64,000 bases of DNA from Lottia gigantea (GCF_000327385.1 NW_008706746.1:3731107-3795106); one strand, 5' to 3'. Positions 38,401 through 52,494 are shown, numbered from the stretch's first letter. Numbers and translations are program-made. The notes: generated by a model from the sequence alone, not told the origin.

Positions 38401-41400
38401 GTATCATCTCGATCTATGCCTGAATTGGACCAACACTCTTCTCGTCCAGCAAGTTAATTATGTTTCTTCACGAACGCCGCTTGACCCCTTTTATCTCCTT
38501 AGAAATGATAAAGGCTCTAGCAGTAAACAGAACTGGAGCTATTGGTGCCAATAACAATAGCTGCAACTCATTATCCATTAGACCAACCATTATTCAAACG
38601 CAAGATTTTATGAATTTCTTTAAATTAATAAAGAAAGGAATTGTTCAACTATTTGTTATATTAATGAGAAGCGTGAAATCGTTTATTGACAAAAGAGAGA
38701 ATAATTTCACTTCATTACCCGCCATCTTGAATTTAGACCCTAGTGAATTCTGTCTTTACAGCTTTGTGACTACTTCTTGAAACAAACTTATAAACTCTGA
38801 TCGCATTTGTGCTATTAAAGACAAAGGGTAGAGACTCCCTGCTGAGTGATCATCAATATGTTGATGGAAGTAAATGACCATCATTATATCAACTCACACC
38901 ACTACAGCCAATACTGGACACCAAATCACATCAAGAGGGAGTTTAAGTCGCGAATTACAAGTCTCTCACAGGAAAACACTCGACAAGCGATCAGTAACTG
39001 TAATATTTGTCATATTATCGAAGGTACAAGGGACCATTACGTAGGCTGCTTTTATCATCGCTCCGTTATAATTAGCACCGTTATTAAGCAGTTGAACAAA
39101 CGTTTGGTCAATATTAATGACCCAGTCTTACCTCACTTCCGGTCAACTGGTTTCCTATAATCACACAGAAAATGAAATAATTGTACCGTTTTCAACTCAA
39201 GACAATCATTATCATGTTGCATCCAAAGTGAGTACCTGAGAGGTTACGGACAATATCTAAGTGTACCTGAGACAATGGCAATCTACAATATAGCTAAATT
39301 GAAAGAAGTCGTGGTAAATCTGATGACATTATATGAAAACACTACAATTAAATGGTACTTGTTCCATATGTACCTTGAGGGAAAGGGCATGCTATTTTAT
39401 TAAAAAACGTGCACTTTCATTTTCGGAATGGTTAGATATAACCAGCAGGTTTTCAATTTCATTTTGATCGCATAAACAATACCAACATACAGGTCAGAAA
39501 TAGTAACTTTAAGGAAAAACGTCTGCCTGGATGGTCACGACTAAATCACGTTAAGCTCTTTAACTTGCCTATTGATAAAATAGCACAGTAGCGAGGCTTG
39601 CAAATGTTTTGAGAAAGTTTCCGTCTCATTGAATTTATCGGTGAATTAGACACTGATTCGTTCTCTATTACATTACCGTTAACCATCGTCTCAATCTTCT
39701 ACTCTCGTCATTCTACCTATTACACTCTAACTCAGCACCAAATATCAATCTTTTAATGTTCAAACTCTTGGTCACAATTTACCCATAATTCAATTTGCTT
39801 CAACTCTTTTTCCCGGAAAACAGAAACAGTGGTGACTCAAATATGGTTCCTTTTCCATTACCATTAATTTACATCTGTTGACGATTGGAATTAAATGTTC
39901 GATGAGAAAAATAACACGAAATTATTTAGACATTTTACAATTTTTACCGTTAATAAATCGAGTTATTCTGAGTTTCTTTCCGTGTCTCGTGATCTTTTTC
40001 TATTATTTGTGTAAAACGTATTCCGTATGTATTTTAGGCGTGTACAATAACGACAAATGTATTTAGATTTTCTATATTGCTCTACCATTTTTGTATTGCA
40101 CACTATTGTATAAAATTATTTTGTTATTGTAGATATAATTTCAATTATTTTTACCCAAAATGTCAAACTTTATGTGACTGTTAAAAAAGTGTTTCAACAA
40201 TTTGTTGTTGGCAACATTATCAAGGATATTGATATAAGGCCACATACAAAAAAAAATGGTGATCGTCATTCAATTTCAATTTCCGCACCAGGGGAGGGGG
40301 GGGGGTATTTTTTTTTATTCTTAATTTTTTATAGGATTTGCCAAAATCAGCCAAAATACTACTAGTTGTGTAAGTGATGCGATTATGCGATTATTGACAA
40401 TGGGTCCTATGATGTATTTTGTATATTCCGTTCTATCATTTTTATACGCTTTCAAATTTAGCTTGAAACTTGGTTTTATTATTCAGTGTCGCTCTGAAGA
40501 TTGAATATTTGCCTTCTAGAGTTTTCAGGAGCTGAAAATTGAATACGTTTTCAAGAACTAGGGCAATAACTCATACTCAATATTATTCATTATCGTCCTA
40601 AAGAGTTCAGAAGAAGTGTATGACTGAAGGTTGACTATCTCATATTGGTAATTGTTACGGCACTGCTAAATATTCTTATTCAAAATCAAACCTGTCAGTG
40701 CGCGTATATTACCTTGCCTGGCAAGCTATCTTTATCATTTTATTACCATCAATAAAAAGTTGAAAAGAGATATCTATGCACAGACATTCATGATATTAGG
40801 CTTTAACCACAGAAAGATCGCATCACCCTTTATCACGTCACAATGACGTCATAACTAAAATTTGGCGGCATTTTTGAACAGCCCATTATTAGTTTCCTCT
40901 CTGCCTATACTAATTATATTTATTTAAACTAAAATGATTATTAAGAGTGCTATATTTGATTTCATGCAAATTTATTCAGTTCACATAGATGGATTTCGGT
41001 GGATTTTCATTTCTGGACGGAACGAATCATATTCAACCAGATTTTGCAGAGAATCCCTCTAAAGCAATTTGATTTGGATTCATCCCTATTCGGACTATAC
41101 ATCCAGCCTCTTCATCCATTGCCATCTTTTGTTTTAGTGATTCCTTCCAAAATTGACAATATTTCCTACGAAAATATCTTTCAATTGGTTTCAACCTCTT
41201 TCAACCAGAAAGAAGAAGGCTGCCCTGTGTGAACATCACAAGTAGGTTGCTAGAGGTTGAGGGTTGAAAGAGTTGCATATAAAAAGGTTGCCTGTGTAAA
41301 CCCACCTTTAGTGATACTTTAGTTATGTTATAAGGAGGATGTTTCGGAAAGTCCCCAACAGGCTAATGAGTTCAGCTCAATTCATTTTCACAAATATCTA

Positions 41401-41798
41401 TATATTTAATCTATTTCTAACACTTGGCTCTGCAAAATTTTAGAAAAGAAACCTCTGTTTCTGCAGGCAATTTCTTTATTTCAAAGCCTTTCAAAATTAA
41501 TGGTCATGGTATTGGTCTATCAAAGTTTAGGAATTAGCCACCGTGAGCCAGGCAGCCCTCCTCGTGCTCTTTGTGATACCATCAAGATCAGCCAATACAG
41601 TATTATACAGTATTTATATTAATTATGTTGGTGATATCACAGGATTATGAAGATTATTATAATATTCTTATGAAATCAAGCAGGTGTCCATTACCAGACA
41701 TCATACCACTGATTTCCAAACATAACAAATTTTAATTTACATATTGGGAAACAAAAGAAATCAAAAATATGTCATCAAGTTCTGTTACTTTGTATGAC
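31667..41798. other. Gene-poor A+T-rich DNA
   Basis: No supported gene. It contains the AT microsatellite at 32,431-32,472, G tracts at about 38,375-38,395 and 40,290-40,306, and a less A+T-rich segment at about 36,230-36,540 that has no open frame and could be regulatory. The 110-codon frame at 38,222-38,554 runs through the G tract and is not credible as a gene. Confidence 0.4.
32431..32472 (+). repeat. (AT)n microsatellite
   Basis: About 20 AT dinucleotides with one interruption. Confidence 0.9.
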
Positions 41799-41948
41799 CT
41801 ATTCTTTATAATTTTTATTGTTACTTATTCTTTGTAATTTATATTGTTACTCATTCTTTATAATTTATATTGTTACTCATTCTTTATAATTTATATTGTT
41901 ACTTATTCTTATAATTTATATTGTTACTTATTCTTATAATTTATATTG
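41799..41948 (+). repeat. Minisatellite, 25-26-bp unit, about six copies
   Basis: Units start at 41,821, 41,847, 41,873, 41,899 and 41,924, with a degenerate copy before them. Each reads TTACTYATTCTT, then TATAATTTATATTG or a one-base variant; the last two units are one base shorter, so the array has diverged by unit. Confidence 0.9.
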
Positions 41949-42505
41949 TTACTTTTATTTTGTGGTTATCAGCTTTTCAAGTCATTGATTTAAACTGTTG
42001 TCAGAATCTCAACTAACCGACGATTGTTGAATGAAAAGCCTAGAGCTGCATTTAGAGATTAGACAATTATGTATAATTAAAAACACCTATAATATTAAAA
42101 CAAGTAAGATTGCTTTTTTGAAATTAACATTTGATACGTTCACTTTGATATCACACTGAGAGAATGTGTATATTTCGGAAAGAAAAGCATGCATTTGGAG
42201 TCTTGAAAATCTACCCATTTTTATATTGAGGTTCAAACTTTACATGAAAAAGATTTGTATTCAAGAAAGATGAATTGAGATTATTAAGATGACGATGTAG
42301 ATTAAAGAAACCGCCATGTTGTGAGGTTGATTAAATATTTCTACTATTGATATTATGACAGAAAGCCAAGGGTATTGTGTTAGATTTTCACATGCTGAGT
42401 CTAATATGTCATCATTTATAAACTCACTTCTCCTTCGTTTCTTCTATTGGAAAAATCTTTACAACTGTTTTCAATGCTTGACTCTTTGCTAATGGCTAAT
42501 ATTTA

Positions 42506-42638
42506 CATCGACTCAGTTAGGCGCCGACCAAGCAGAAGCAATCAGAGTAGAGTACAGGCGCGCCATGATTCTACTTCCGGTCTTACGGGCATCAGAGAAC
42601 ATCTTCTTAGAGACAAGCTCACACGCAACTTCCGGCGA
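42506..42638. promoter_or_regulatory. CpG-dense patch with two ETS-type sites
   Basis: About ten CpG dinucleotides in 130 bp, including GGCGCGCC at 42,558-42,565, and two ACTTCCGG cores (42,573-42,580 and 42,628-42,635), the reverse of the GGAA-centred ETS site. The surroundings are A+T-rich and nearly free of CpG. It could be a promoter or enhancer of an unrecognised transcript; no gene is visible next to it. Confidence 0.3.
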
Positions 42639-45600
42639 TATTTTTGAACCTATCTATATGTCCACTTTCCTGTTTCATTTGCTTTATTCTGTTTAACTAA
42701 ATTATAATTATTCGCTCTTCCAATTGTCAATGGGCCGACAGGAAAATTATTTCCGCAATATGGGAAACACGCTTTTAAGATGGAGCAAAACAGGAACGGC
42801 GTTAAATTGGTAATTACTTAGTGAATGAGAACGTTCGGCGAGCCTCTAGACGAAGCTAATTATACGCTTAAAACTAACAAAGAAGTTTTTACTAATCAAA
42901 GTTGCCGTAGAGTGAGAAGACAAAAATCAGGATTTCTAGGAAAGACTTGATCTACTTTCTTTATTTCCTCTCGTAAGTTAGTAATCTCATAATAATTATT
43001 ATATGTTCGAATTATTCATGAACTATATTGCTTTCACATTATATTTTCAGGTGAACTTTAAAAATTGATACCTAGTTGGCTAACTTATGACTTTATGTTG
43101 GATTCTTTTGAAGCCTGGATTTGTTTATTACTTTGTACTTCTTTTCACTTCTGTTTTTTTTACAGTATTATTTCACAAATGTGTTCCAGAGGAATGTCCG
43201 TGTTCACCAAATCCTAAAATCGAATCGTAATAAATTTGTTGTTCGGGTCGAGACAATGGTACCGTCAACGGATTATAGGGTAATTTTAAAAGATAAAATA
43301 CATACTTGATGCCATCTACATCCATATTTGACTTGCTAGTTGAATGGGTAGGGTGGAATGGGCCAAGGGAGGATATAATTAACGCTCTGGAGATGTTATA
43401 TTTCTGTTGCTCTATATAATTGTACATGGATCGGGTGCCATATAAAAGACAACTCTAAAAGTGAATATTGATGTATTTTGGTATAACTGTAGTACAGTGG
43501 AGACAGGATCGAGTAAAAACACAACTCACGTAACGTTCAGCACTTGAGTTAAAAATTTACACGTTCAACCTCTTCTTAACTTAATGTTATTTCTTCAACC
43601 TTCGATCTGAACAACTCTCAATCTGACAGCCACCATTCACATTTATTTCTAGATACGTTCAACATGAAGTGAAGAGTTTTCAAACCGAGAGAGAACAGAG
43701 CTAAGTAGAAGACACTGGTGCCCCTATACGCTAATTAGTTGTGTCAAGAATGAAAATGTCCATTTCGATGTGATTGTGAAGCTTCCACCTTATGACATTA
43801 GAATCGGAATTGGTACTCGAGCATCTCATTGAAGAAGACATGTTTTAAACTAACTACAAATTGTCCCATTATGTACGCGTTCAGTTTCTTTGAAAGAGAT
43901 TCCGCTGTTGTCGACCCTTCAATGTCACTAGAGTGATGCTTAATGCTAATCAACTCCTAAACAGCCTATAATTGGATATGTTTTCCTCGTCAAGTTTTAT
44001 GTGGGTAAAATTTGTAGTTTCTACGGCTTCCTGGGACGAGAAAAGCGAACCATTGCCATCACAACGGCTCCCATCATCTTAACATCGTGCTACATCAAGC
44101 ACGTGATTTGGCATTTCAAATTTAATTACTGTGACCTCATTGTAATTTTTGTGTCATTTCCTGCTCAGGGTCTCCTTGAGGTCATATTTATTTTAACAAT
44201 TAATTAAAGCAATGATGCCGACCTTTTGTTTTATCATGATTCACGAATCAAGATTCGTACAAATTTACTAAAATCTTGTTTGATTTTACAAATTATTATT
44301 TCCGTCTTAAATGCTTCAAATAAATTGCATAATAGTTATAGAGTTGATCTATCTTTCTTTTTAACCCAAATATATATATGGTTAATTGTAAGGAGTTCTA
44401 TGGATAAAAATTAGATCATTAATACAATAAAAAACACAGAGTCCGTGGAAGCCATTCATGAGAGGCTTTAACTCAGTGGAATCTCTTCAGGTACACTTTA
44501 GGTACAAATAATATTTCAGTTTAATATAGATCATGTTAATTCCCTCTAAGCCTGTTTCCCTTTCATAAGAGCACATTTAAAGTCGCACTGTACTATTTTG
44601 GCCAAAGTTGTATCAATTTCTAATGATTAAGTTCTGGAATTATCCTTGAGGACTGTCACATTATCTACAAGACTGAACATAGGTAACTTTATTTTCAGAT
44701 TTCACAATCAAAAGAATGGTTTAAGTGGCATGTTCAAGTTATAGAATTAACGTTGAGTGCAATTCCAGATCTAACAAATCGTTTAAACTTAAACTGTTTC
44801 CAAACATTGAAATAACCTCTACTAGTAAATTAATGTTTCTTCTATTCTTTTTATCTTAAATAATGTTTAAAATCTCAGTAAAGTCGATTTCATTGTGCAT
44901 AAAACAGAACAATATCTACTCATAAAATACACAAGTATTCTGCAAGGTTTGATTGCGTAAGTAAGCATTGAAATAGTCAAACAAAACTGCTTTTGTAAGG
45001 AACAAAAAATATTGCTGAAGGATGCTATATTGAGTGTTCTCGACATGGAATTCCTCTAATAATTAACTCTAATTACCTTGTTTTATATTTTCAAGTATTT
45101 TCTAATATCTTGTTAATTTCTTTCAACACATTTTAAGTATTTTTTCAATACAAATTAAGAATCGGTGATTAGCGATCTTGAAATCTTTTAAAAGGATCTT
45201 AAACAAGCGATGTGTTGATGTGTTTTGGTGTAAATGTATATAAAACACTTGATTCTTAATAGTCCAAAACAAAACACATATCTAGATGATATTTCAGTTG
45301 ATTTTCTATTCAGATCGAATCCTGTTCTAAATATTGATTCATTATGATAAAAACCGCGAATAAAGAACCTTCTTTTCACAAGAATTTCTTAACTCTTTTT
45401 AAGAGCCCTGTAACAATCATAGTACTTACAACTTTACTTGTCCATTCCTCAATGGTTGTTTCAAAGGAAATCTGACTAATGGTGGAAACGGTTCTGATCA
45501 TTTCTGATTTTTGATGAAAGACTAATCGTTAAAAATATCAATGAAAAACTTTTCTAATAAAATTTTAGGAATTAAATAAAAAACTTGAAAATTGATTATT

Positions 45601-45713
45601 TATTATTTTCATAAAAAAAAACGTTCATCTATATTCATAAGACTTACCAACAACAATATCTATCCACTGTTTTTGTTTGCCATATTGTATCGGTTGGAAA
45701 AGGATCAACCAAC
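42639..45713. other. Intergenic DNA
   Basis: No gene, RNA or clear repeat supported. Open frames are short and A+T-driven. Confidence 0.4.
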
Positions 45714-45776
45714 ATGGCGAACCTGAATCATGAGATTGCACGCAGATCTTCTTTATTGTTTGCTTCAATTAAAGAG
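45714..45776 (+). CDS. Possible isolated first coding exon (21 codons)
   Basis: ATG in a good context (CCAACATGG) opens a 21-codon frame, MANLNHEIARRSSLLFASIK followed by E, ending exactly before a GTACTA donor-like sequence in phase 0. Composition is less A+T-rich than the flanks. I do not recognise the peptide, and no partner exon was found downstream, so this is only a candidate first exon of a gene continuing to the right. Confidence 0.2.
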
Positions 45777-46039
45777 GTACTATAATTTTTTTTATCATAT
45801 TTCTGATATATTGTTAAAAGAGTCTATTTTAGCAAGCAAGCGAAACCTAATGTCGTGACTTCATGTTACCTTCGGCCATGTTGTTATATCAATTACAGCC
45901 ACCCATTCAATCAGATTTTTAAAGTATCAACACTGGGTCTTCGGGCAAATAGATGAATTATTTTAAACTAACATGAAATAAAAACGAAGAAGAATATTGG
46001 TGATTTAAGGACGTTGATAAGACACTTAGCCTTATTATC

Positions 46040-46262
46040 TCGTTACCATCGTATTAGTTTTACATGCCGTAGGCAACACGCGAGTAACATCGTCAATTAC
46101 ACGTGCGAATTGGCGCGGATTACAATACACGCGGTGGCTAAATCTAATGAGCAAGTAATGACTACCGTTTGTAATCATTTGAACACTAGCCTAAGGCGTT
46201 TGTATCACGTCTTACATTTTGACGTCACGGCACGCGAGGCAATGACATAGCACGTGATATCG
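46040..46262. promoter_or_regulatory. CpG-dense patch with CRE and E-box motifs
   Basis: About 21 CpG dinucleotides in roughly 225 bp within very A+T-rich DNA. It contains a full palindromic CRE, TGACGTCA (46,220-46,227), and two CACGTG E-boxes (46,100-46,105 and 46,251-46,256). The open frame across it (46,014-46,250) shows no family resemblance. Best read as a candidate cis-regulatory element or unmethylated promoter. Confidence 0.4.
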
Positions 46263-46959
46263 GTTGGATGAAAAATACACGATAATAGTGTAAAGAAACG
46301 AAATAATGTCTAATTTAATATTGACAAATTAATTCTACGTTTTTACACCAATACGTAAAGAAGATTGGGAAGTAATTTATTCAATTCTCGTCAAAGACTT
46401 GTGTCAAGCTTACAACATAGATTTAGAATCCGTGATCTGGTGAAATTAATTGAAGGTTTCGTGGTAAAATAGGATTAAATGAGCCTATTACCGACAGACA
46501 TATTTATCAAAAGCTTATAAAGCACCGGTGATTGTCACTTCTCATTTGTTGATATATAGTAAATGAACATCTGCAGAGAAAAATGTTGTCAATAACAAAA
46601 TAGGATAAGTGGATCTTAAGATTTATAGATTAATGAAGTAGGCGATGTTTTCTCTTCTGTAATAAGGACTCGTTCACATGATAGAGACGACTTTTTCTGC
46701 CCTTTTTCTGATTTTTGAAACATCATATAATATGGCAAGTTTGTCCTTGGCTCTCGTCTTGTCTAACTTGACATCGAAAACTTGTTTTGTGAGGGTATCG
46801 ATGATAAAATCTGAATCAGATTAAGTTAATCTTAGTCTATCACTTTCTGACTTGTAGGATTCTGGGACCATGTTCGATTGGGGGGTTTCCTGAATGTTGC
46901 CTATACAGATCTTACATTTGTAATGATATGAATATAGTAATGCTGGGTATCGTCAATCA

Positions 46960-47012
46960 TGTCACGATACGATATGTATCGCGATATTAGGGTTACGATA
47001 CGATACGTATCT
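46960..47012. repeat. Self-complementary GATACGATA-type repeat
   Basis: ACGATACGATATGTATCG and ACGATACGATACGTATC lie about 34 bases apart; each is nearly self-complementary and they are near-copies of each other. Such sequences occur at the ends of small DNA elements, but no borders were found. Confidence 0.4.
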
Positions 47013-50000
47013 TTATGGCATAATGGGATAAAAATTAACATTTTATATTTCTATACATATTTATTCAGAACTTTATTACTGTGTTATTTGGTAATATAGT
47101 TGACAGAAATGGTAAGCGTCGGCAGTGGGGAAATTTGAACACAATATTGTTTTTTAAAATACACTCTTATACTTTATGATTGGTTCCATCTTTAATCTGA
47201 CAACCACCTGCACATGTTATACGGCTTCATAATAAAGGTTAACCTAAAGCTTAATCTCGTACACGCGTTCTAGATTATATACTTTCAGAAGTCAATCCTC
47301 TCGGAGAATGGTATATCATTAACGTCAGTTATTATTTGAACTTTCTTCGTGGCTCCATGACTTCAATTAGTTATTAAAACTATTGTTAGTGCATGCTTAT
47401 ATAATCCAAAGTATGTTTCGTTTTTGGTTCTATACACTTGACAAATTATAAAATCACTTAGCAATAATGACAATTCAATAATCACGGTTGGAAAAGACTG
47501 GATTCATATCATATTGTTTTCTGTGCGGAACTGCGAAAATGCGACGTCCGGAACTCCGTGAAATCGCTTCTTTTTAATTTTCAACTGCGAATGTACAGGA
47601 TAATCGATTTACTAGGAAACACGATTCGTGTATTAGAAATCCAAGACAGAAAACATCAGGATACTAATTCTGATACAAATCCCATACTTTGCCATATTTG
47701 GACTTCAGCGCATAATGATACACACAGGATGCCCCTTTTGTCAGTTATGGACTTCATTATATATTTTTTACAGAAGTGAAGGGTGCAACCATGTCAGAGA
47801 TATTATTATAGAAAATCATTGTTTACAAATTAAAACATCCATACAACGAATTTCAATACATAGGCAAACAAACATATTTTTCACGATTAAATAATGAACC
47901 TTATGAGTAGAAAATAATATGTGAAAAATGTAATTAACCTTTGACACAAATATTGAGACACGATGGCCTCCATGGACTGGAGAAGGGGAGTCGACATTTC
48001 ACATCAGTAGGAGGGAGAGTTTAACCCAGCACTGTTCCCATATTGTTTATAATAACAGAGTTAGATTACATTGTGGCCACAACTAGAGCGACTACTTGTC
48101 ATCGTAGTGTCATCATCATCGCCATGGGTGCTCTACCTTTCCTACTGATGACATTGTTAGGACATCTCCCCTTATTTTAGTCTAACAAGGTGTTAAAACT
48201 TCATTATTTTTGTGTAAAGAGGGGACAATAAAAGGGGTATTTAGGGGTTCTAATGTAGTATTTAAGTTGATTGAGACGGTATGAAAGGACTAAAGAGATG
48301 GGGTTATTGTTAAGAAGAGTTAGTTTAGCGATGGGTGATAAAACAGATTACAAAACCTCTGATAGATTTAGATAGATAAGTTTATAGATATATATCAGTA
48401 TTTACTTGATAATATCAACAAGAACTCTCGTTAGCCCCAATATTCAATATCCGTTTCTTTGGTAACCGATTTCCGCAATAAAAGGGAAATTTGGTAGTTA
48501 ATGAAATTAAGTACATTGAGATGTAACAATGTGGCTAGCGATCTGGTAATTACAGGGAACATTTTCTAATAAACTCTTTATTATTGAACTGGCCTGTTTC
48601 GATATTCCATCAATATCATCTTAATCGTTTATTTACTAAATAAATCATTTTATTGACTTCAAAAATCCATATAATTATGTTGTACCATAATATTTTTGCT
48701 TCCAGCCATTGCATTATTTGATCTAATAAAAATTGTCAATAAATATTCGTTAGAACACTTGTCTGCATGGAAAGTAATACAATAGAATTCCAGTTTCTAT
48801 CCTTTGATATATGATTTATTGTACTCGTTGGTAATACTTACAATAAAACAAGTTTTGGATTAGCTCATTTATTTGTGTTCTAGCAACACACTACAATTTT
48901 TATTCCTATCGAGGTATATTTGTATACCACATTACAATTGAATAAAGCTTTGGAATTTTCCTATTTCGATACAATTCGCACTCTGAGGCTGCCTCACAGA
49001 TAGTATGCCTAACAGAAGGGATTCAATTATGGTATTGACTTTAAAAGCAACGGGAAGGAACATATGGACAGAGAGTAAAACACCCTGAAAAATGTCATAT
49101 AAATTCTGAACACCTGCCCATAAATCCTGAATTCACTTTTCCATCTTGATGTCAAATCATCTATAAGAAAGTAGGATGATGGTTTCAATAGGAAATTTTA
49201 AATAATAAATATGTAATGAATTACTAATTAATCGATTAAAATGTCATAATAATCGTCCATAATGACCGACTGCAGACACGTCATAGATACGTCATCATTC
49301 ATAACGAGGCAGCAAGGGTCAGAGTTTAATTTGGCACTTGACATGATTCTACCTGTTCTACCTTTAACACCTTATGCTGTATATTACTGCCATATTATGT
49401 CAAACCCGGGAGGTGGCGCTACAGGTAAAAATATAGATGTCATGTCGACCAGCAATTGAACATTCCATCCTCGATTTGAAGTGGTTGTAGAGTGGTAGTA
49501 CGCAAGAAGGATTCTAGCTGTCAAAACTGACAGCTCTCCGTCGTTGGCCACACAGATTAATTTTATTAAGAACAATATGTAACTGTTTGAATGAAAAAGA
49601 CAGGTGAAATACTCGTCACTTCAACCGAGTTGCCTCCCTTTACAATCTTTTTGACAGGAAGTAGTAACACAGCAGGTAGACAATTGTGACTATAATAGCG
49701 ATTGTATCATGACACATATTTAAAATCCTTCTTATACAAAACCAAACAAGATTAAATTTAAAGACTTTTCTCTTCAACATAAATGGGTTACTTAACTCAA
49801 TTTTCCAGTGACATTTTTCGTCAAATACCAACACATTTAGGTTATTCAATTATTGTAATTTTTAACTACTAATTATTGGCAAGGAGAAAATAAGATTGTG
49901 TGTTGTAGTTTGAATATGGGAACGTTTACAAGATCTTTTTAAAGAGAATGCCAAGAAAAATTATACATTTTTACCACAGCTAGGGCTTTCTACCTTGCAA

Positions 50001-51789
50001 AGGTAAAATAAATTGTTGGTTGCTGGAACGCTGCTGTGGGGAATTCTTTTCAGTTGATTTCAGAATTAAATGAGTGAAAGGGAATTTCCGTTGTACTAGA
50101 CAAATATTTTTACGTTGGGGAAGTGTATTTATTGGGTGTTGAAGGTAAGGTTGGTTGAATAACGAAATGCTGTCTGTGTGAATCAAGATGGCCGTAGAAG
50201 TTTAAACGATAGAAACTGTTTACACTCAACGACAAAAGATTGGGTATATATTTTTATATAAGCGAATAATAACATGTTTAGCTCCAAGACATTTAAAAAA
50301 GAAATATTGTACAAACACCTGTGAGAGTGAATACTATAAATTGTCACAATGTTTCACTATTTTCAATACAACATCATTTGAATGGGGATATTTCATAATA
50401 AGAATAAATCGCGAACAATAGGCTAATCATTTGGACACAGATGTGTGTACATATAGTTTATGTAAGACCTGGAATGATTTGGAGTATTTCTACCTTGACC
50501 CCACCGTTATAAAGCACACAAGGTACTTTAATAATTTTAAACTGGGTATTCAATAGAGATAGACGTATAATCACAGTATCAAGGAGTTTGTTTATAACTA
50601 CCTATCTATAGTCAGTTACCTATCCATGTCAATCATAGGATACGGAGACTAAAGAAATTACCAGACAACTGGAGAGTGACGCCTGAGGGTAGGGACTGTT
50701 ACCTCCACCTCTCCATCAAACCACAAACATTTCACTGTCAACTGAAGTAGAAAGAAACTAGTTAGCCAGTGGTGAATCTATTGTTATAAAGAAAAATGTA
50801 AATACCCACATTTCAAAATACGAAATATAAAAATACAAGTGTTACATTTAAATAGAATCTAGCTGTCAAAGTAAAACTTTTCACTCAAACGAATAAATAT
50901 CATCATGTTAGCCGACTATTTGAGAGTTTGACAGTGATGAAATAATTCGTATTTACAAACAGTTTTGGTCTATAAGAGTTCTACCTTTGTACTATGATGT
51001 TCTATAGAATAGCTGTCATACTATGTAAATAGGTGTATCTGAAATATGTGCAATATATTATTAATATTATTTTGTTAATAAGCATATAATCTTCATATTA
51101 TATAGGGTGTGTTTATATACTTATTTTATTTCAAGTATATAATTTATCACGTGTAATTCTATTCATTAGCTTGTGTATTTAGTTAATTACATGTACTTGA
51201 AAAACACTATTTTACATGCAGGTGAGATGGGACCAAACAAGAGATTTGTGACGATCATGTAGCTGGTTTGTATGCGGGAAATAAAGGGTTGAAGTTGATA
51301 TGTATTTTATAGTAATTACCACTTAATACTAGCAGGTGCGTCTCATTTCACATTGAGATTGTGGCACTTATTGAACCGTTTTACCAAACGATGTTCATGC
51401 AATGCAGACCATCTTTACCTTCCAAAGATTTTAATGACACTCCCGACTTATAAATTTCTTTTTTACAACTTAATTGTTGCTAAGTTTCCTGTGCATCATT
51501 CACAGGGCAGAAATCTGGAAAGATTATTAAATCAACACAGTAAAAGCTCATTTTTAAGATCGGTCGTTTATTCATTTTAGTACATAAACAGTCAACAGAT
51601 TGTTGCCTTCAATTAAAGTCCATAGGCATCCAAATTTCTTTCCATGCTTCTGTAAACAAATATCCGATTTTTTCCAAGAAAATCCCTTTTCATACCGATA
51701 TCGTATAGGGTTTAAACTTTCAAGTCTGAAGGTGAATTATAGAAACAATTATTAACAATTATTATTCAACGGTTAACCAATATCATAAA
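47013..51789. other. Gene-poor A+T-rich DNA
   Basis: No supported gene, RNA gene or repeat. Short open frames near 47,558-47,779, 49,262-49,459 and 51,353-51,580 have no recognisable domain or splice context. Confidence 0.4.
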
Positions 51790-51861
51790 ATTTTTTACAC
51801 GCCTAAAAAAGGGGGGGGGGGGTCGTATATTGTATAGTATCCGTCCGTCCGTCCGCCCCTC
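51790..51861 (+). repeat. Partial copy of the (GTCC)n dispersed repeat, cut by the gap
   Basis: A TTTTTTACACGCC segment, a G tract, TCGTATATTGT and then (CCGT)n follow the same order as 14,395-14,480. The copy runs directly into the Ns. Confidence 0.55.
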
Positions 51862-51911
51862 NNNNNNNNNNNNNNNNNNNNNNNNNNNNNNNNNNNNNNN
51901 NNNNNNNNNNN
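51862..51911. other. Assembly gap (50 N)
   Basis: Fifty unspecified bases placed inside a repeat copy; the true length is unknown. Confidence 1.
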
Positions 51912-52494
51912 CAGGGGCATCATATATATTGTCCTCCCCTGAAAATGCAAATTCAATTCATTCATACAATTGACCTGGACGTCATGTTCACTTCATTCAT
52001 TCAATTGACCACTGTAGTTCATAAATATATAAATAAGTATAATTGATAATCGTAATATACATCGATAAGGAAATTGGCCGACAATTATCTCTAGCATTAT
52101 CTGGGTATCGATATATTGTACATTTGAGGTAGCTCTGAGAGAGGTCAAGAGATAATTGTAGGCCTATTTCATGTTGCCCAAATAGTTTGACGATTATTGC
52201 AATAATCATTATTCAGAGTCAGAGAAAAATAATTAATGTTTATTTCCTTTTAATTGTCGTTTTAGATCTTCAACAGTTCCCTTGTCCTATAAACTAACCC
52301 AAAACTATATATCTGCGATTTCGCCAGGAAATGTCAGGAAATCGCATTTCAGGGAGTCAAATTCTGTAAGAAGTTTAGTTTAGAGGAGGTCCGCAAACTT
52401 CACAAAATTGTGTTTCCAGGCTTCCAATGAGCGTCCTCGGCAGCAATAAAGATAACAATAACTCTACTGTAATAACACCACTGTAACAATTCAT
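51912..52494. other. Intergenic DNA
   Basis: Nothing recognisable; A+T-rich with no supported exon. Confidence 0.4.

Noticed and set aside
38222-38554. 110-codon frame with a glycine run
   Set aside because: The glycines come from a homopolymer G tract; such tracts are also error-prone in assemblies.
41120-41310. Inverted GGTTTCAACCTCTTTCAACC / GGTTGAGGGTTGAAAG arms as a MITE
   Set aside because: The arms are short and imperfect and no target duplication or second copy was found.
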